Assembly (NCBI GenBank): GCA_022457065.1 | Contig: JAJGBQ010000005.1 | Coordinates: 3,844,001 to 3,908,000 of the forward strand | Length of the DNA: 64,000 nucleotides | Direction: 5' to 3' | Source of the DNA: Curvularia sp. ZM96 | Taxonomy: Eukaryota > Ascomycota > Dothideomycetes > Pleosporales > Pleosporaceae | Part shown: in pieces, positions 10,796 through 22,700 of the stretch | Layout of the letters: the number at the start of each line of letters is the position of its first letter | Position numbering within the stretch: the stretch's first letter is position 1 | Made by a program: the position numbers and the translations under genes | Notes under the pieces: model-generated | The model's input: the letters and a program-made list of their open reading frames with translations, nothing else | Told to the model about the DNA's origin: nothing | Databases searched by the model: none

Positions 10796-11352
10796 ATGGA
10801 CCACCCACAAACGCCCCGCATCCTCGCCCCGCACCTCTCAAACTTCCAACATCGCATCGTGCGCATGCTGGGGAAAGTAGTGCAACTACGTGGCGAGACC
10901 GCAGTCATCGACGCCGGAGGGCAAGTCGATGTCATTCTGACGAGGGTATGTGCTTATGCTTGTTGATATATATGAAAAGAGAAAGTAAGATAGAGGAAAA
11001 AGGAGAGCATAGTGGCGCAGAGAAAGAAGATGAAGAAAAGTTAAGTAGCTAACGACACAAAACTGTAGGACTCCCACCTCACTGTTGGCCATGCAGTAGA
11101 GATCATTGGCAAAGTAGATCAGAATTTGCACATCAAGGTACAAGCTGCCACAGACTTTGGCACGAATATCGGTATGTTGGCGTTTTTTTCCCTACAACAC
11201 GGCCCCGTGGAAAGACATGATGTTGTTATTCCTGATGCTTGTGTGGGAAGAAGGGCAGGCTAATGTACCATCGCAACACAGATTTCAACGCGGCGAATGC
11301 AGTGGTGGAAGCGACGCACCGGTACAAAGAGATCTTCTACGACGACAACTAG
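10796..11352 (+). CDS. RFA3: Replication protein A 14-kDa subunit (RPA3/Rfa3)
   Basis: Three exons: 10796-10945, 11069-11171 and 11282-11352; introns of 123 and 110 bp with GCTAAC-type branch sites; 107 residues, the normal size for this subunit. It is a single OB-fold: ILAPHLSNFQHRIVRMLGKV, then LRGETAVIDAGGQVDVIL, and in exon 2 DSHLTVGHAVEIIGKV followed by the DFGTNIDF element. The C-terminal helix (NAVVEATHRYKEIFYDDN) is the trimerisation helix. Rfa3 holds together the heterotrimer that coats single-stranded DNA in replication, repair and recombination. The gene converges on the hydrolase gene, 373 bp apart. Confidence 0.92.
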
Positions 11353-11725
11353 GTTTTGCTGGATATCTAACGACTTTGTTTTCTGGAATCGGGTGCCGGT
11401 ATGATGAGCGGAAGAAGAGCATGACCCCCAGTGAGGGCGAAGCATAGCCCGGTTTATCAGACGAATTTCGAGCCTTATTCAAAACAAATGCATCTATGAC
11501 AAGAACCAATGGCACTTGTGGACAAGAAAAATCCGTCATTGACGACCAAGCGATGTGTGTATTGAAAAAAGCGACACCTGTTTTACTGCTCATGTACATG
11601 GTATCTTGCTCAAACGCCTCCCTGCCTATGTCAAGTAAAACTCCTATACCCAACCCCCAAAATGCATACAAATTTCTAATGCAAGACGCTAAAATCATTC
11701 CAAGGGTGGGACAGATAAGGATAAT
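11353..11725. other. Short convergent intergenic region
   Basis: 3' flanks of RPA3 (+) and the hydrolase gene (-). No gene or RNA feature was recognised. Confidence 0.5.
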
Positions 11726-14551
11726 CTACAGCTTACTTCTCACAACCTCGAGTCTAAACTTGACATCTTTCAGCTGCTTAGCCGTAGGCTTCCACTTTTC
11801 AAACAAGCTCAGCAAGTGCTCGACCTCGTCTCCGAGTTCTTTCCTCACGAAATCTTCTTCCAGTAGGCCTCTCATAGCCCAAGGCAGAAAAAATGGATTC
11901 GGATTGGTGGAACTGCCACTGGGTTCATATTCCTTGACTCGAAGTTTGTACAAGTCTTCCTTGTTGTCTGTGCTTAATTTCTCGCCAATAATAGGAATGT
12001 TGATGCCCTGGAAACTTCCCGCTGTGGAAGGCCGTTCTTTGCTGGACGGAATAGGAAGAGACGTTGTTTCGAGGGCATGTTGGACGGCAAGGGCGTATAC
12101 AGCTGGGTCTTCGTAGACACGGGAGTGGCCCTCGCCGCCGTAGAGAGAGCCAGCTAGCGCAGGGGAGAGTTCTCGGATGAGGCCATGGTCAGGCAGCCCA
12201 AGATTGCGTAGTTTGAGCGTGAAGCCAACGAGGTGTGTAAGGAAGTCGGGGGCGTGGATGCGGCCGTCTACGAAGACGGCGCGATAAATGTAGGGGTGAG
12301 AGATTGTTGAGAATGTGGATGACTGAGGGAATATTAGCGCTGATTTATACAGGAGAGTCAGGGTATGTCATACTTCGAGTGATACCAGTTGGTCGTCGAT
12401 GCTTCCAACGTACAGTATACGAACCCCAGCCTTCAGAACCTCATCTAGGGCAGCAAGGTACATCTGGCTCACTAGACTTTTAGGGTTTGTGAACTCAAAG
12501 AGCTCTGCGGCGGTGGGACCAAAGTACTTGGTCTTATATTCGATAAATGGGCCCATATTCACTCCTGCCATGGCGCATACTCCGATTCTCGTGGCATTGA
12601 CGCAACCAAATTGGATCAGCTTGGCAACAAGCATCATTGCAACCGGCACGCCCTGAGAATGGCAGGCTACAAGAATAAAGTCTGCTTGTTTGATGTGGTC
12701 GATCCAGTTGAGCAGAAGCTTCCACAGCGAGTTTACACGCTCGGCAATGAAGCCTTCGCCCTCCAACGCAATTTGCTCAATTTCTGGAGTATACCCGCGT
12801 GCTTCTGTCCAATCTTTTATGGCGGCGGCAGCGGCATTCACGAACCGAATCGACGTGCCTGTTGGCTGGCCCAGTACTTTTTGGATGATAGGTGCAGGGA
12901 AGAAACCGTGGACACCGATGGCCACAGCCTTCTTGATCCTCGGCGGTGCAGGGTTAATGTGCAAGTGAGGGGATCCACGTTCGCCTCCAAGAAAGTATTG
13001 GCGAATCTGTTTCCAAAAGTTCGGCTGCTGCACCATTTGATAGGTGTTTCTGAACTCTGGCAACAAAAGATTTGGCGGTTCCTGTTTGCCTTTGCCTGCT
13101 TGCTTTGGAGCAGACTGGGGAGCGGGAGCCGTCTCAGGTTTTGCAGGCTCGCGCACCGGAGAGGTTCTGGTTGGAGTAGCCGTTTTGCTGGAGCTAGGAG
13201 TGTCTGTTGGAGTATCTTTTGCGGCAGCCTTTGACTTTGGCCGACCTCGTAGTGACGGAAACGATCTTTTCGTTGCTGCTTTCTCTTCAGACGGTTTTTG
13301 CGGTTCTTTGGGGGTCTCTTGATCCGACTTGGGCTGTTCCTGCTCGTTGAACTGCGCCGCCTCTGGATTTGATTGCGAAGGAGTGTCAAAAACAGCCACC
13401 TCGCCCACATGCTTGTGTGGTCCAGTGTCGCCCTGATTCTTTTGGTCTTCTGGCTTGCCTCTATACCAAAACGCCCACGCCGAGGGCTTCGAGGATGTTG
13501 ATCCCTGTGCGGTAGACTTTCCAGTATCACTAGGTGCAGCTGGCTCGGCCGCAGTGGGCACTTCTTGAACTGGTGCCTCGTCCACCTTGGCCGTTTCACC
13601 CACCTCCACAGGGGCTTCTGGTGTTGCTTGAGCGGGTTGGTCTGGATTTTGTGAGTTGTCTTCCTGGGCCGGTGGTTCTGTGGGAGGGGGATTTGCTTGA
13701 GCGTTCTGCGCGCTACTCCACATCCAAAACCACGAGCCAGAAGTCGCCTTTGCCAGGTGTTTTGCAGTAGAGGGCGCGGCTTCCTTGGTTTGTGCATCTT
13801 GATTGGATGCTACTTGGGGTGCATCCTTCATCTCAGTGTCCCCGTCTTCATCAGTCTTTGCTTGTACGGTACTGGCATCTAAACCCTTTGTCTGGGAATC
13901 TGGCTCCTCTGAAGGAGTTGGTCCAGGCAATGGCGTGGTAGAGGCTTCTTCGACACTCGCCTTTGCCTCATTCGTGGCCTTTCCAGCTTCAGTGTATCCA
14001 TCTGGCCGTGACCACCAACTTCTCCATCCCCACGTACTCGCTGCTGCCACCGCCTGCGACGTGGACGGCTCTGGGGGCAACGGTGGCTCTTCAACGGTGG
14101 TGGGCGTAGTTGGGGGTTCGGCATCGTCTGGGCTCGGTTTGGGCATCTCGTCGACTTGACCATCTGAAGAGACGTTGACCTGTGTAATGGCGGCAGGGAT
14201 GACGTTGCTCTTGCTCGAACTGCGCTTGGTGAGGAACTTCTTGGGTGACTCGTCCTTTGGCTTCTTTGCTTCCTCGCCCGGTAACTCGTTGGTCGCGCCG
14301 CCACTTACGCCGATGCTCTCCTTTGCGGTTTGGACGATAGCAGGCGCCTTGGACCGCCAGCTGCCCGAGCCCGAGAGCCACTTTCTGCCCCTGGGAGTCT
14401 GTGAGCCGGTCGAGACAGGAGTTGTACTGCCGACCGAAGACGTCGAGTTGGCTGCCGACTGATCTGAAGGTGCATCCTGCAGGACTTGGCTCCCGCTGGG
14501 AGTGTCGGCAGGCGCCTGGGCATCTGGCTTGGATTTCTTGCGTGGATTCAT
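11726..14551 (-). CDS. YML020W-like alpha/beta-hydrolase with long disordered N-terminus
   Basis: Two exons: 14551-12374 and 12322-11726, with a 51-bp phase-0 intron (12323-12373); 924 residues. The first 500 residues are low-complexity and rich in Pro, Ser, Thr, Ala and Glu, with a few isolated Trp-rich patches (TWGWRSWWSRPDG, SGSWFWMWSSAQN, SAWAFWYRGK) spaced as if repeated. From about residue 530 comes a folded domain: AVAIGVHGFFP, then ILVACHSQGVPVAMML with a GxSxG-like nucleophile elbow (His-Ser-Gln-Gly). This matches the uncharacterised yeast YML020W (YMC020W-like) hydrolase family. The substrate is unknown. The repeated Trp patches may be short linear interaction motifs; that is inference. 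The C-terminal exon is required to complete the fold. Confidence 0.87.
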
Positions 14552-14837
14552 TCCTTGAGCGCGGGAAAACAGACCGGACAGGCGGAGAGGCCTCTGTCTC
14601 GATGATCAGCGCAGACAGGACATGTGCAGCTGGCGGTTTACCTTCATCTTGCCGTGGCCCAGGCACGCGTCGGTTGGCCATGACGCATGCTGGTTGTCCC
14701 GTGCACTACACGGTACTAGCGTGCCTCAGGGTGCGCGGGTGGTTCTGCCACCGCCCGGCAATAGCGCCGTCGGGGATCCCAAAATTTACTCTGGCGAACT
14801 TTTGCCCGCGCCATCACGACACCCCCAAACCGCAGCC
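14552..14837. promoter_or_regulatory. Shared divergent promoter, hydrolase (-) and SPB1 (+)
   Basis: Only 286 bp separate the two start codons, so promoters must overlap. The region is GC-rich with no TATA element that I can see. Overlapping frames are antisense extensions of the hydrolase N-terminus. Confidence 0.5.
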
Positions 14838-17463
14838 ATGGCGATCCAAAAGAAGGTGCGCAACTACTGACTGTGCGCGTGCGACACACAATGACTAACC
14901 GATGACCAGCATGGAAAAGGTCGTCTTGACAAATGGTACAAGCTTGCCAAAGAGAAGGGCTACCGTGCGCGTGCCGCCTTCAAGTTGATTCAGTTGAACA
15001 AGAAGTACAATTTCCTGGAAAAGAGCAAGGTCTTAATTGATCTTTGCGCCGCGCCTGGATCATGGTGTCAGGTCGCTTCCGAGGTGCGATTTTTTTCTGC
15101 AAAAAGCCATGCGCCAGACTTCATACTGACACCTTCAGGTTATGCCTGCGAACTCTCTCATTGTCGGTGTCGATCTCGCTCCAATCAAGCCCATCCCGCG
15201 ATGCATCACCTTCCAAAGCGATATCACAACGGACAAGTGCCGAGCGACACTGCGCCAGCATCTCAAGCATCTCAAGTGCGACACAGTACTTCACGATGGT
15301 GCGCCCAATGTCGGAACTGCGTGGGTGCAGGATGCCTTCACTCAGGCCGAGCTTGTGCTGCAATCCATGAAGTTGGCAACCGAATTTCTGGTTGAAGGTG
15401 GAACTTTTGTCACAAAGGTCTTCAGATCAAAGGACTACAACTCGTTGCTCTGGGTCTTCAACCAGCTCTTCACCAAAGTCGAGGCAACAAAGCCCCCGTC
15501 CTCTCGAAATGTCTCAGCCGAAATCTTCGTCGTCTGCCGTGGCTACAAGGCCCCCAAGCACCTCGACCCCAAGTTTCTTGACGCCCGCAGTGTCTTCGCC
15601 GAGCTCGCAGACCCCACACCCAACAACGAAGCCAAGGTGTTCAAGCCCGAACAGAAGAAGAGGAAGCGTGAGGGTTACGAAGAGGGAGACTGGACACAGT
15701 TCAAGGAGGCCCCCGTTTCCGACTTTATCCAAACCACCGACCCTATTGCCATGCTTGGTGGCTTGAACAAGCTAAGCTTCGATCAAAAGCCCAACGGTGA
15801 CATTGCCATAGCTACCATCGATAAGCTCCCAGAAACAACCAAGGAGATAAGAGACTGTTGTGCGGATCTCAAGGTCTTGGGACGAGCCGACTTCAAGCGT
15901 CTTCTCCGCTGGCGATTGAAAGTGCGCGAAATTTTTGGCTTCTCGTCAAAGAAGGACAAGGCCGACGAGGACAAGGCTAAGGAAGCGCAAGAAGGCGAAG
16001 AGGTTGCAGAGGTCGAGTCCATGGACGAAGAGATGCAAATTCAGCAAGAGCTAGAACGCCTGAAAGAGAAGGACAACAAAGCAAAGAAGAAACAGCGTCG
16101 TGCCGAGAATGAACGTAGGCAAAAAGAGATCACCCGTCTGCAAATGAACATGGCTACGCCATTCGACATTGGTCTGGAACAGGTTGGCCCGACCGGCGAA
16201 GATGCCATGTTTGGGCTGAAGTCTGTTGACAAAGCCGGCGCTCTCAATAAGATTGCCAGAGGAAAGATGGCACAAATCATTGAGAAAGAAAAGCCGGAAG
16301 AGGAAGAAGAAGAGCCGGAGACCGACGACGAAGAAGACCGACTCGAACAAGAGCTCGACGCCATGTACGGCGAATACGTTGAGCAAAGATCCTCTCGGGA
16401 TGCCAAGTACAGGGCAAAACGCGCAAGGAAACAAGATGATGATGGAGAGTGGAATGGTTTCTCTGATGAGGACAAGGAGCAAAGCGATGACGACGAGCTT
16501 GTACAAGACGCCGACAGCGACTGGAGCAGCGACGAAGAGGAAGGACCGCAAGAACTCATCACCGATCTGGACCGTGAAGACTCATCTAAGCAAGGCCTTA
16601 CGAAGCGTGCAGCGCGCTTCTTCGATCAAGACATCTTCAAGGGTATCGACGGGCTCGATGACCTTGAAGAAGACGATGACAGCGGCATCGATGTTGAAGA
16701 AGAAGCTGAGCTAAAGGAGGAGTCAGCTACACCCGCTCCTGCATCCAAGAAGGAGTTGTCCATTCGAACAAGCAACAAGACCGCTGCTCCACCAGCAGCA
16801 TTCGATGATGATTCATCTGATGATGATGACAAGATCGAAGAGGTCGCGCGCGACGAAACACAATGGGAACAAGACTCTATGCCTATGAAGAACGGCAAGC
16901 CAGACATTGACATCATTACGGCAGAAGCTATGACACTCGCTCACGAAATGGCTACCGGCAAGAAGACCAAGCACGACCTTCTGGACGAGTCATTTAACCG
17001 TTACTCGCACCGAGATGTTGACGGTCTTCCTGACTGGTTCCTCGATGATGAAAACAAACACTCGAAGATACAGCGCCCCACTTCCGCGGCCGCAGCTGCT
17101 GCCATCAAAGAGAAGCTCCGCGCTCTCAACGCTCGACCTATCAAGAAGGTCCGAGAAGCTCAGGCTCGCAAGAAATTCAAGGCTGCTCAGCGCCTGGAGA
17201 AGCTCAAGAAGAAGTCAGCACTTCTGGCAGATGAGGAGGGCATGACAGAGAAGGAGAAGGCTCAAAGTATCGCACGATTGATGTCGAGAGCGGCCAAGAA
17301 GAAGCCCAAACAAAAGGTCAGTGTCGTTGTGGCCAGGGGAGGTAACAAGGGCATCAAGAACAGACCAAAGGGTACCAAGGGTAAATACAAGATGGTCGAT
17401 GCTAGGTTGAAGAAGGATGTTCGGGGCGAGAAGAGGGCAGCGAAGAAGCACAAAAAGAGGTAG
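14838..17463 (+). CDS. SPB1: AdoMet-dependent rRNA 2'-O-methyltransferase Spb1
   Basis: Three exons: 14838-14855 (6 codons), 14910-15083 and 15139-17463; introns of 54 and 55 bp; 838 residues, close to yeast Spb1 (841). The FtsJ/RrmJ-type domain has the SAM-binding motif IDLCAAPGSWCQVASE around residues 49-64, then HDGAPNVGTAW, VTKVFRSKDYN and SAEIFVVCRGYK, which supply the K-D-K-E catalytic set. The middle is Lys/Glu-rich coiled coil with long acidic runs, and the C-terminal Spb1 domain (SFNRYSHRDVDGLPDWFLDD) ends in a very basic tail. Spb1 is a nucleolar enzyme that methylates a G in the 25S A-loop and is needed for 60S assembly. The tiny first exon is supported by the start context GCAGCCATGG. 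Confidence 0.96.
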
Positions 17464-18125
17464 ACAGACATAATTCACTTCATTTTTTCGTCCATCAGGA
17501 GCAGTTCTCCTGGACGCACCTGGCTGATTAGTTCTGGCAATCGATACCATCGTTCGAAATATCTCACACATTTCGTTTCCTTACACCAGCTACCTATTCC
17601 TCTACGGAAACCAGCAAACTATTCAACAAAAGCATTCGTTTCTAGACTATAGTGGCAACTATTGTCCCGTTGCCCGCATATCTGGAAAGATTTTCGTTTG
17701 GCATCCCAAACCAAGGATCACGACAGATTCGAACAAAGTCAAACCAAAAAGAATTTCGAGCTTCAAAGATGAATAAACGTTTGTGACGGTTGCCGGGTAG
17801 TTTTCACTGCAGTTTTCGGGTGTGTGAGCCATTGCTAATTGTGTTCGGTATTCGTTATAGTGGTTGCAGTTTGTTTGTACTGCATGTTTGTGCATGCAGG
17901 TGTCCTTTATCAGTTTTCACTCAGGCGGTAACGTGGCAAACCAAGGATGCGACATGTCTCGTTGAGATGATATTTAGGTAGGCTACTATAGGTTTCCGTT
18001 TTTTGTCACGAAGAACATCCAGTAGTCCGTCAATACTATCTGAACAAGTCTTTATCGATCCGAATCATTTCCGTCTCTTCTCTATTCATCCGAATCCGCT
18101 CCAACTGGCAACCCCAAAACAAACC
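17464..18125. other. Intergenic, SPB1 3' flank and Argonaute promoter
   Basis: AT-rich with no supported gene. The frame of Argonaute is open upstream to 18003, but the Met at 18126 has the better context (AAACCATGGGC), so bases 18003-18125 are taken as 5' leader. Confidence 0.5.
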
Positions 18126-21100
18126 ATGGGCGACTTCGAGCGTATGACCGAGGCGTCTCTCCTTCGCCACATGAACGACGACCCCTGCGTCATCTGTGGC
18201 ATGAGCGGTCACGATGCGTACGACGGAGATTGTCCGAAACTCAATCTTATTGCTGGCATGGACTCACCCCTTGCCAAAATCTACGGTGTGGGCAAAGCCA
18301 ATGCTGCTCGCCAGGCTATCGTCAGGTACCGCAAGGCGAAGAAGCCGCGGTACCAGGAACCAGCGGCGAAGGTGACCGCAGATGCGACTGCGGAAGCTTT
18401 GGCAAAAGTCAAGTTGGAAGATCAGGTCAACGATATGGCCGAGAGCTCAGCCAAAGGGGCAGTGGAGAATCCAGCCAAAGTGGGAATGTCGGATCCTGCC
18501 AAGGACACAGCCGGAGATGAGGATGCCACGTTGAATCGGATTCTTCAGTCAGTTGATCGCTCGGTCGTTGGTCTCAAGAAGGTTCTCTCGGTTACTCAGG
18601 CAGATCCAGTGGACACACATGCCGTACCGTTCGCCGAGGTGCAAGGGAATTCGGATGGCTCAGGCATCGCATTCCAACCCAAACTCGTCCTCAGCAAAGC
18701 GAAGGAAGCCAAATTTCCCCTGAGGAAAGACTTTGCTTCAACGTCGTCAGAGGTCTTCACCAACCACTTCGAAGTCAGTTTCAAGCCCAACACCCACTTC
18801 TTCGTGTACGAGATCCTCAAGATCCCTGCTGGCAAGAGCAAGCGCAAAGCCCATTATATCTTCAAGACTGCCGAGGATGCATGGGACATGCTTAGGAACA
18901 ACAAGCAGTACTACGCCACCGATCGTGTCAAGACCATCATCGCATGGAAGAACCTCCATGAGTCACTCGGATATCAGCCCGTCATTCCTGGAGACGATGG
19001 CACTTACGCTGGCGCCGTGTGGCAGCCCGAGGCCATCGCAGATGGAAGTGAGAGGGTGCAACTCTTCATCAAGTTCCATCGGGAACTCGACCTGGATGGA
19101 CTGCATGCTTACATGGATGCGAGCCGAAACGGAAGCGATCCGGACTTCAACGTCAGTCCCATTGTCAGCGCACTCAACCTTGCTGTCGCCAACAGCCTGA
19201 CTTCCAAGGTTTTCCAGCAATCCAGTAACAAGTTCTTTGTGAAATGTGGCGCCATGACATTGAGTGGTAACGGATCACTCAAATCACTATGCGCAATTCG
19301 AGGCTACTATTTCACGATCAAGCCCGGCATGCAGAAGATTCTTCTCAACGTCAATCCTGCGACTAGTGCATTCTTCAACGATATTACGGTCGGCGAGTTC
19401 CTGGATGATAGAACCTTCAGCCCGGATGAACAGCATCGGATTCTCAAGACTCTGCGTGTGTACGTGGATTATGAGCGCAAGCCGAACCCGGCCCATCAAG
19501 ATCAGATCGATCGTCTCAATAAAACTTCGAACCGCGTCAAAACCATCTTTGGGTTCGGTAAGAAGTTCAGAGACCCGAGCATGACGTTCTCCAACCCAGC
19601 TGATCCCCAGAAACGCAAGCGTGTTGAGCAGCATTTGAGAGAAGTGTTTGGGAAAGATTTCAACCCCAACCTTGAGGCGATCAATGTTGGCAACGAGAGG
19701 GATCCCGTCTATTATCCTCGAGAGTATTTGCGCATCTTACCGTACCAGGTCTACAAGAAACTTCTTCCAGAGAGGCTGATCGACGACATGCTGTCAATGG
19801 CAGCGCACATTCCCGAGAAGACTCGACGCTTCATCGAGATTGAGGGGATGCAAAGTCTTGGGCTCAATCCCAATGAGAAGGAACAGGAGCTTGTGAGTAC
19901 TATTCCATGGTCAGCTCAAGGAACAAACTAACACATGACTTGCTTTAGCCTGGCTGTTCGCAGCTCCTCATCAAGCCCATGATGCTCAAGATACCGTCCG
20001 CACAAATGCAACCCATCATGATCTCGTACGGTAAAGAGACTCCTACCGCAAGGCCAAACGACAGAGCGCAATGGAATCTTGGGAAGCTCCGCAACTTTGC
20101 CGAATCACCGGGTGCTGCATCCAAAAAGCGGATCAATTATCTTTTGCTTGTGGAGGATGATATGAGCGACCGCGAAAACACTGTCAACATTTACACGACG
20201 ACTTTCAACAATCTCCTTGGCCAATACAACATCTGCGGCGGCGCAAGTCGCTTGGCGTTTGGGTATATCCAAGGCGTCCGAGGGATACCGTACGACGCTA
20301 TCAAAGCGAAAATCCGAACCCCACTGCAGAACATGAAGAAGAAGATTCCTCAGGCCAACTTCGTAATCCTGTTGCTGAAGACCAAGAGTATCCCGGTGTA
20401 CTCCGCTTTCAAGGACGTTGTGGACCGCTACGAGGCTATGCAGTCCCTCTGCATGACACAAGCTCCAAACTTCAGAGGGAGGTGTAACCCCCAGATTACC
20501 CAGTACATGGCCAATATCATGATGAAGGTGAACCTCAAATTCGGCGGTACCAACCACAAAGTTCAGTTTGGAGGGAATCCCAAGTCACAACTCCAGGCGG
20601 CTTTGCAAGGCACTTTGGTTCTTGGAGCAGATGTCACTCACCCGGGAAGCGGCTCACTGACAGGATGTCCGTCCATTGCTGCCGTTGTTGGCTCCATCGA
20701 CTCCAGCGCAATCAAGTTCCGCGGCTCCATGAGACTCCAAAGGACATGCAAGAAAGAGGTACGTACGAGTTAACATCCAGATTTCCAGGTGCCGGCTAAC
20801 CAAGATTTCCAGATCATCGACGACCTTGAAGCCATGGTTTCTGAGCGGATCCAGGCCTACTTCCGCGCAACTCGAGTCCTTCCCAAGAAAATCTTGTATT
20901 ACCGTGACGGTGTCAGCACCGGCCAATTCCCACAAGTCCGCGACGAAGAGCTCCCGCAAATTCGATCCGCATGCGAAGCGGCCGGGTGTCCCAACGTCCA
21001 AATCACCGTCGTCGTCGCCGTAAAACGCCACTCAACCCGCTTCTTCCCCGCTACCTCTCTTGCTGCCAAAAACGGTAACTGCAATCCTGGCACTCTTGTT

Positions 21101-21661
21101 GACCGCGCAATCACATCGCCCCATTATGCCGACTTCTACCTGCAATCACACCACGGACTCAAGGGCACGGCCATACCGACGCACTACATGATCATCGCAA
21201 ACGAAATCGGGTTCAAAGACACGGAGCTCCAGGAACTGACGTACAAGCTCTGCTACACATATGCACGCGCAACAGTCGGAGTTTCGTATCCGCCTCCAGC
21301 ATACTACGCTGATCGACTCTGTGATCGGGGTCGAGCGTACATGAGGAATTGGTTCAGTCCGGACAAAGGCAGCGCTGAGCACAACTGGTATCTAGCCACG
21401 ACGAATATCATCAAGAATGGGAACCAGAACCGTTTGGCTAACCGGAAGGCGAGCTTGATGCCGACAACTCCGCAGCCTGGAAAGAGTACGCCTAAGAAGG
21501 GGACGGAGGAGATTGCGGTGGAGAGGGAGCATGAGAAGTTTGTGCAGGGCTTGCTGGCGAAGGAGGTTTTGAATCGAGCGGTTCAGGAGTGGAATAAGGT
21601 TCGCAAGGACGGTCCCGGGCCTTGGGCTAAGGAACTGGATGATACGATGTTCTGGATGTGA
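18126..21661 (+). CDS. Argonaute (RNA-silencing slicer), zinc-knuckle-like N-terminus
   Basis: Three exons: 18126-19892, 19949-20758 and 20813-21661; introns of 56 and 54 bp; 1141 residues. The N-terminus has a C-x2-C-x4-H-x6-C motif (C21, C24, H29, C36), then a Lys/Ala-rich linker to about 200. N, L1 and PAZ regions follow (NHFEVSFKPN, GMQKILLNVNPATSAFF), then MID and PIWI. The PIWI catalytic tetrad reads D817 (LGADVTHPG), E859 (last codon of exon 2, joined to IIDDLEAMV), D891 (YYRDGVSTG) and D1026 (PAYYADRL): DEDD, as in budding-yeast Argonaute rather than the DEDH of animals. So slicer activity is expected. The MID pocket keeps Tyr and the distal Lys residues, but the usual first Lys appears as Gln (RYEAMQSLC). 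It should act in the cytoplasm in siRNA-guided silencing (quelling-type). Start chosen on Kozak context. Confidence 0.95.
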
Positions 21662-22700
21662 TATATCTCTGATTTCGGAGAGTGGTGAATTGTTGTTGGG
21701 CAGGTGTGTGGTCAAGGGTTTATTGTTTTCCTTGGTTTTTGGGTTGGATTTTCTTTTCTCTTCTGCTTAGTTGGTCCGGTTGTCACCCTAGGATCTCCTT
21801 AGTGTCTCTTTTTGAGATTCTTCCTTCCATAAACTTTATGTTTTCAGTTCAATAGAGTTCGTGTTGGACATTGTACTGCTTTCACGTTTAGATGGCGCAA
21901 GCACGTTGACGCCTCCTCTTTCTGAGTGCCTGAAACACCATTGTCTGCTGTGAGAGATGACGGTTACTTTCACATGCTAGCTAGCTGCGCGATCGAGAAT
22001 AGTTGAGCAATCCTTCCCAGTGTGAGCGTAACAGAAATTCGATATTGGCCAAGGCGGCTGCTGCATCAACCTGTATGCAGTAAATCGACGACGATGCCAT
22101 GACGCACAAGACCTCGACGCAGCATAGCCGGCAACGAAGAGCTGACAACGCAGTAGCTGTGAGGATTAGTGACGTGGGTGTTCAAGTGGATGTGCCGCGG
22201 AGCTGTAATTCATTGACGCGAAGGAGTGGAATGCGCCAATCAGTTTAGGAGTGAAACAAACCAAAAGCCCAGAATCTGATTCGTTGATCTTAGTAGCTTG
22301 GCCCCTGGATCAAGCTGCGTGTCATTCCAACGGCCATCACGCCGTGTATCAAAGACAGAAGTGATATGTTCTGGGTGTTGGTGTAGTGACGTGCAAGTGA
22401 TGCTGTCCAATAGGCGCGGTTCCGATTTGAGACGGTAAGCGGGTTCGCGCCGTCGTCTCCACTGCGTCTAGTAAGGATCGCCTGTGCACGTTCACGGCGT
22501 TTGCTTCCCCGCCAATAGAAATAGTCGTGTTACTGTGCAGCTGGGCGTGTTGCGATACAATGACGCGCAGAATATACAACACCTTCTGGCAGAATAAAAG
22601 CGCCAATGGAAAGTGCCTGCAAGACTCCAATCCTTCCTTGCTCACCAACAGCATATTAAAAGCCTGTTTCTTGCCTTGAACTCACCTCCTCTTTCTCAAT
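21662..22700. other. Intergenic between Argonaute and hemerythrin gene
   Basis: About 1 kb; T-rich 3' flank of Argonaute followed by the promoter of the next gene. No coding or RNA feature was recognised. Confidence 0.5.

Noticed and set aside
12838..13797. 319-codon minus-strand frame in a second frame of the hydrolase gene
   Set aside because: It overlaps the disordered Pro/Ala/Gln coding region, is Arg/Pro-rich and has no motif.
16041..16562. Ser/Cys-rich minus-strand frame inside SPB1
   Set aside because: It is the reverse complement of the Lys/Glu-rich coiled-coil coding sequence of SPB1; low-complexity shadow.
21170..21190. His in PTHYM of the Argonaute as the fourth catalytic residue
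   Set aside because: Counting from the third Asp shows the catalytic position is the Asp of PAYYADRL (residue 1026), spaced 135 residues as in AGO2; this His lies about 43 residues too early.
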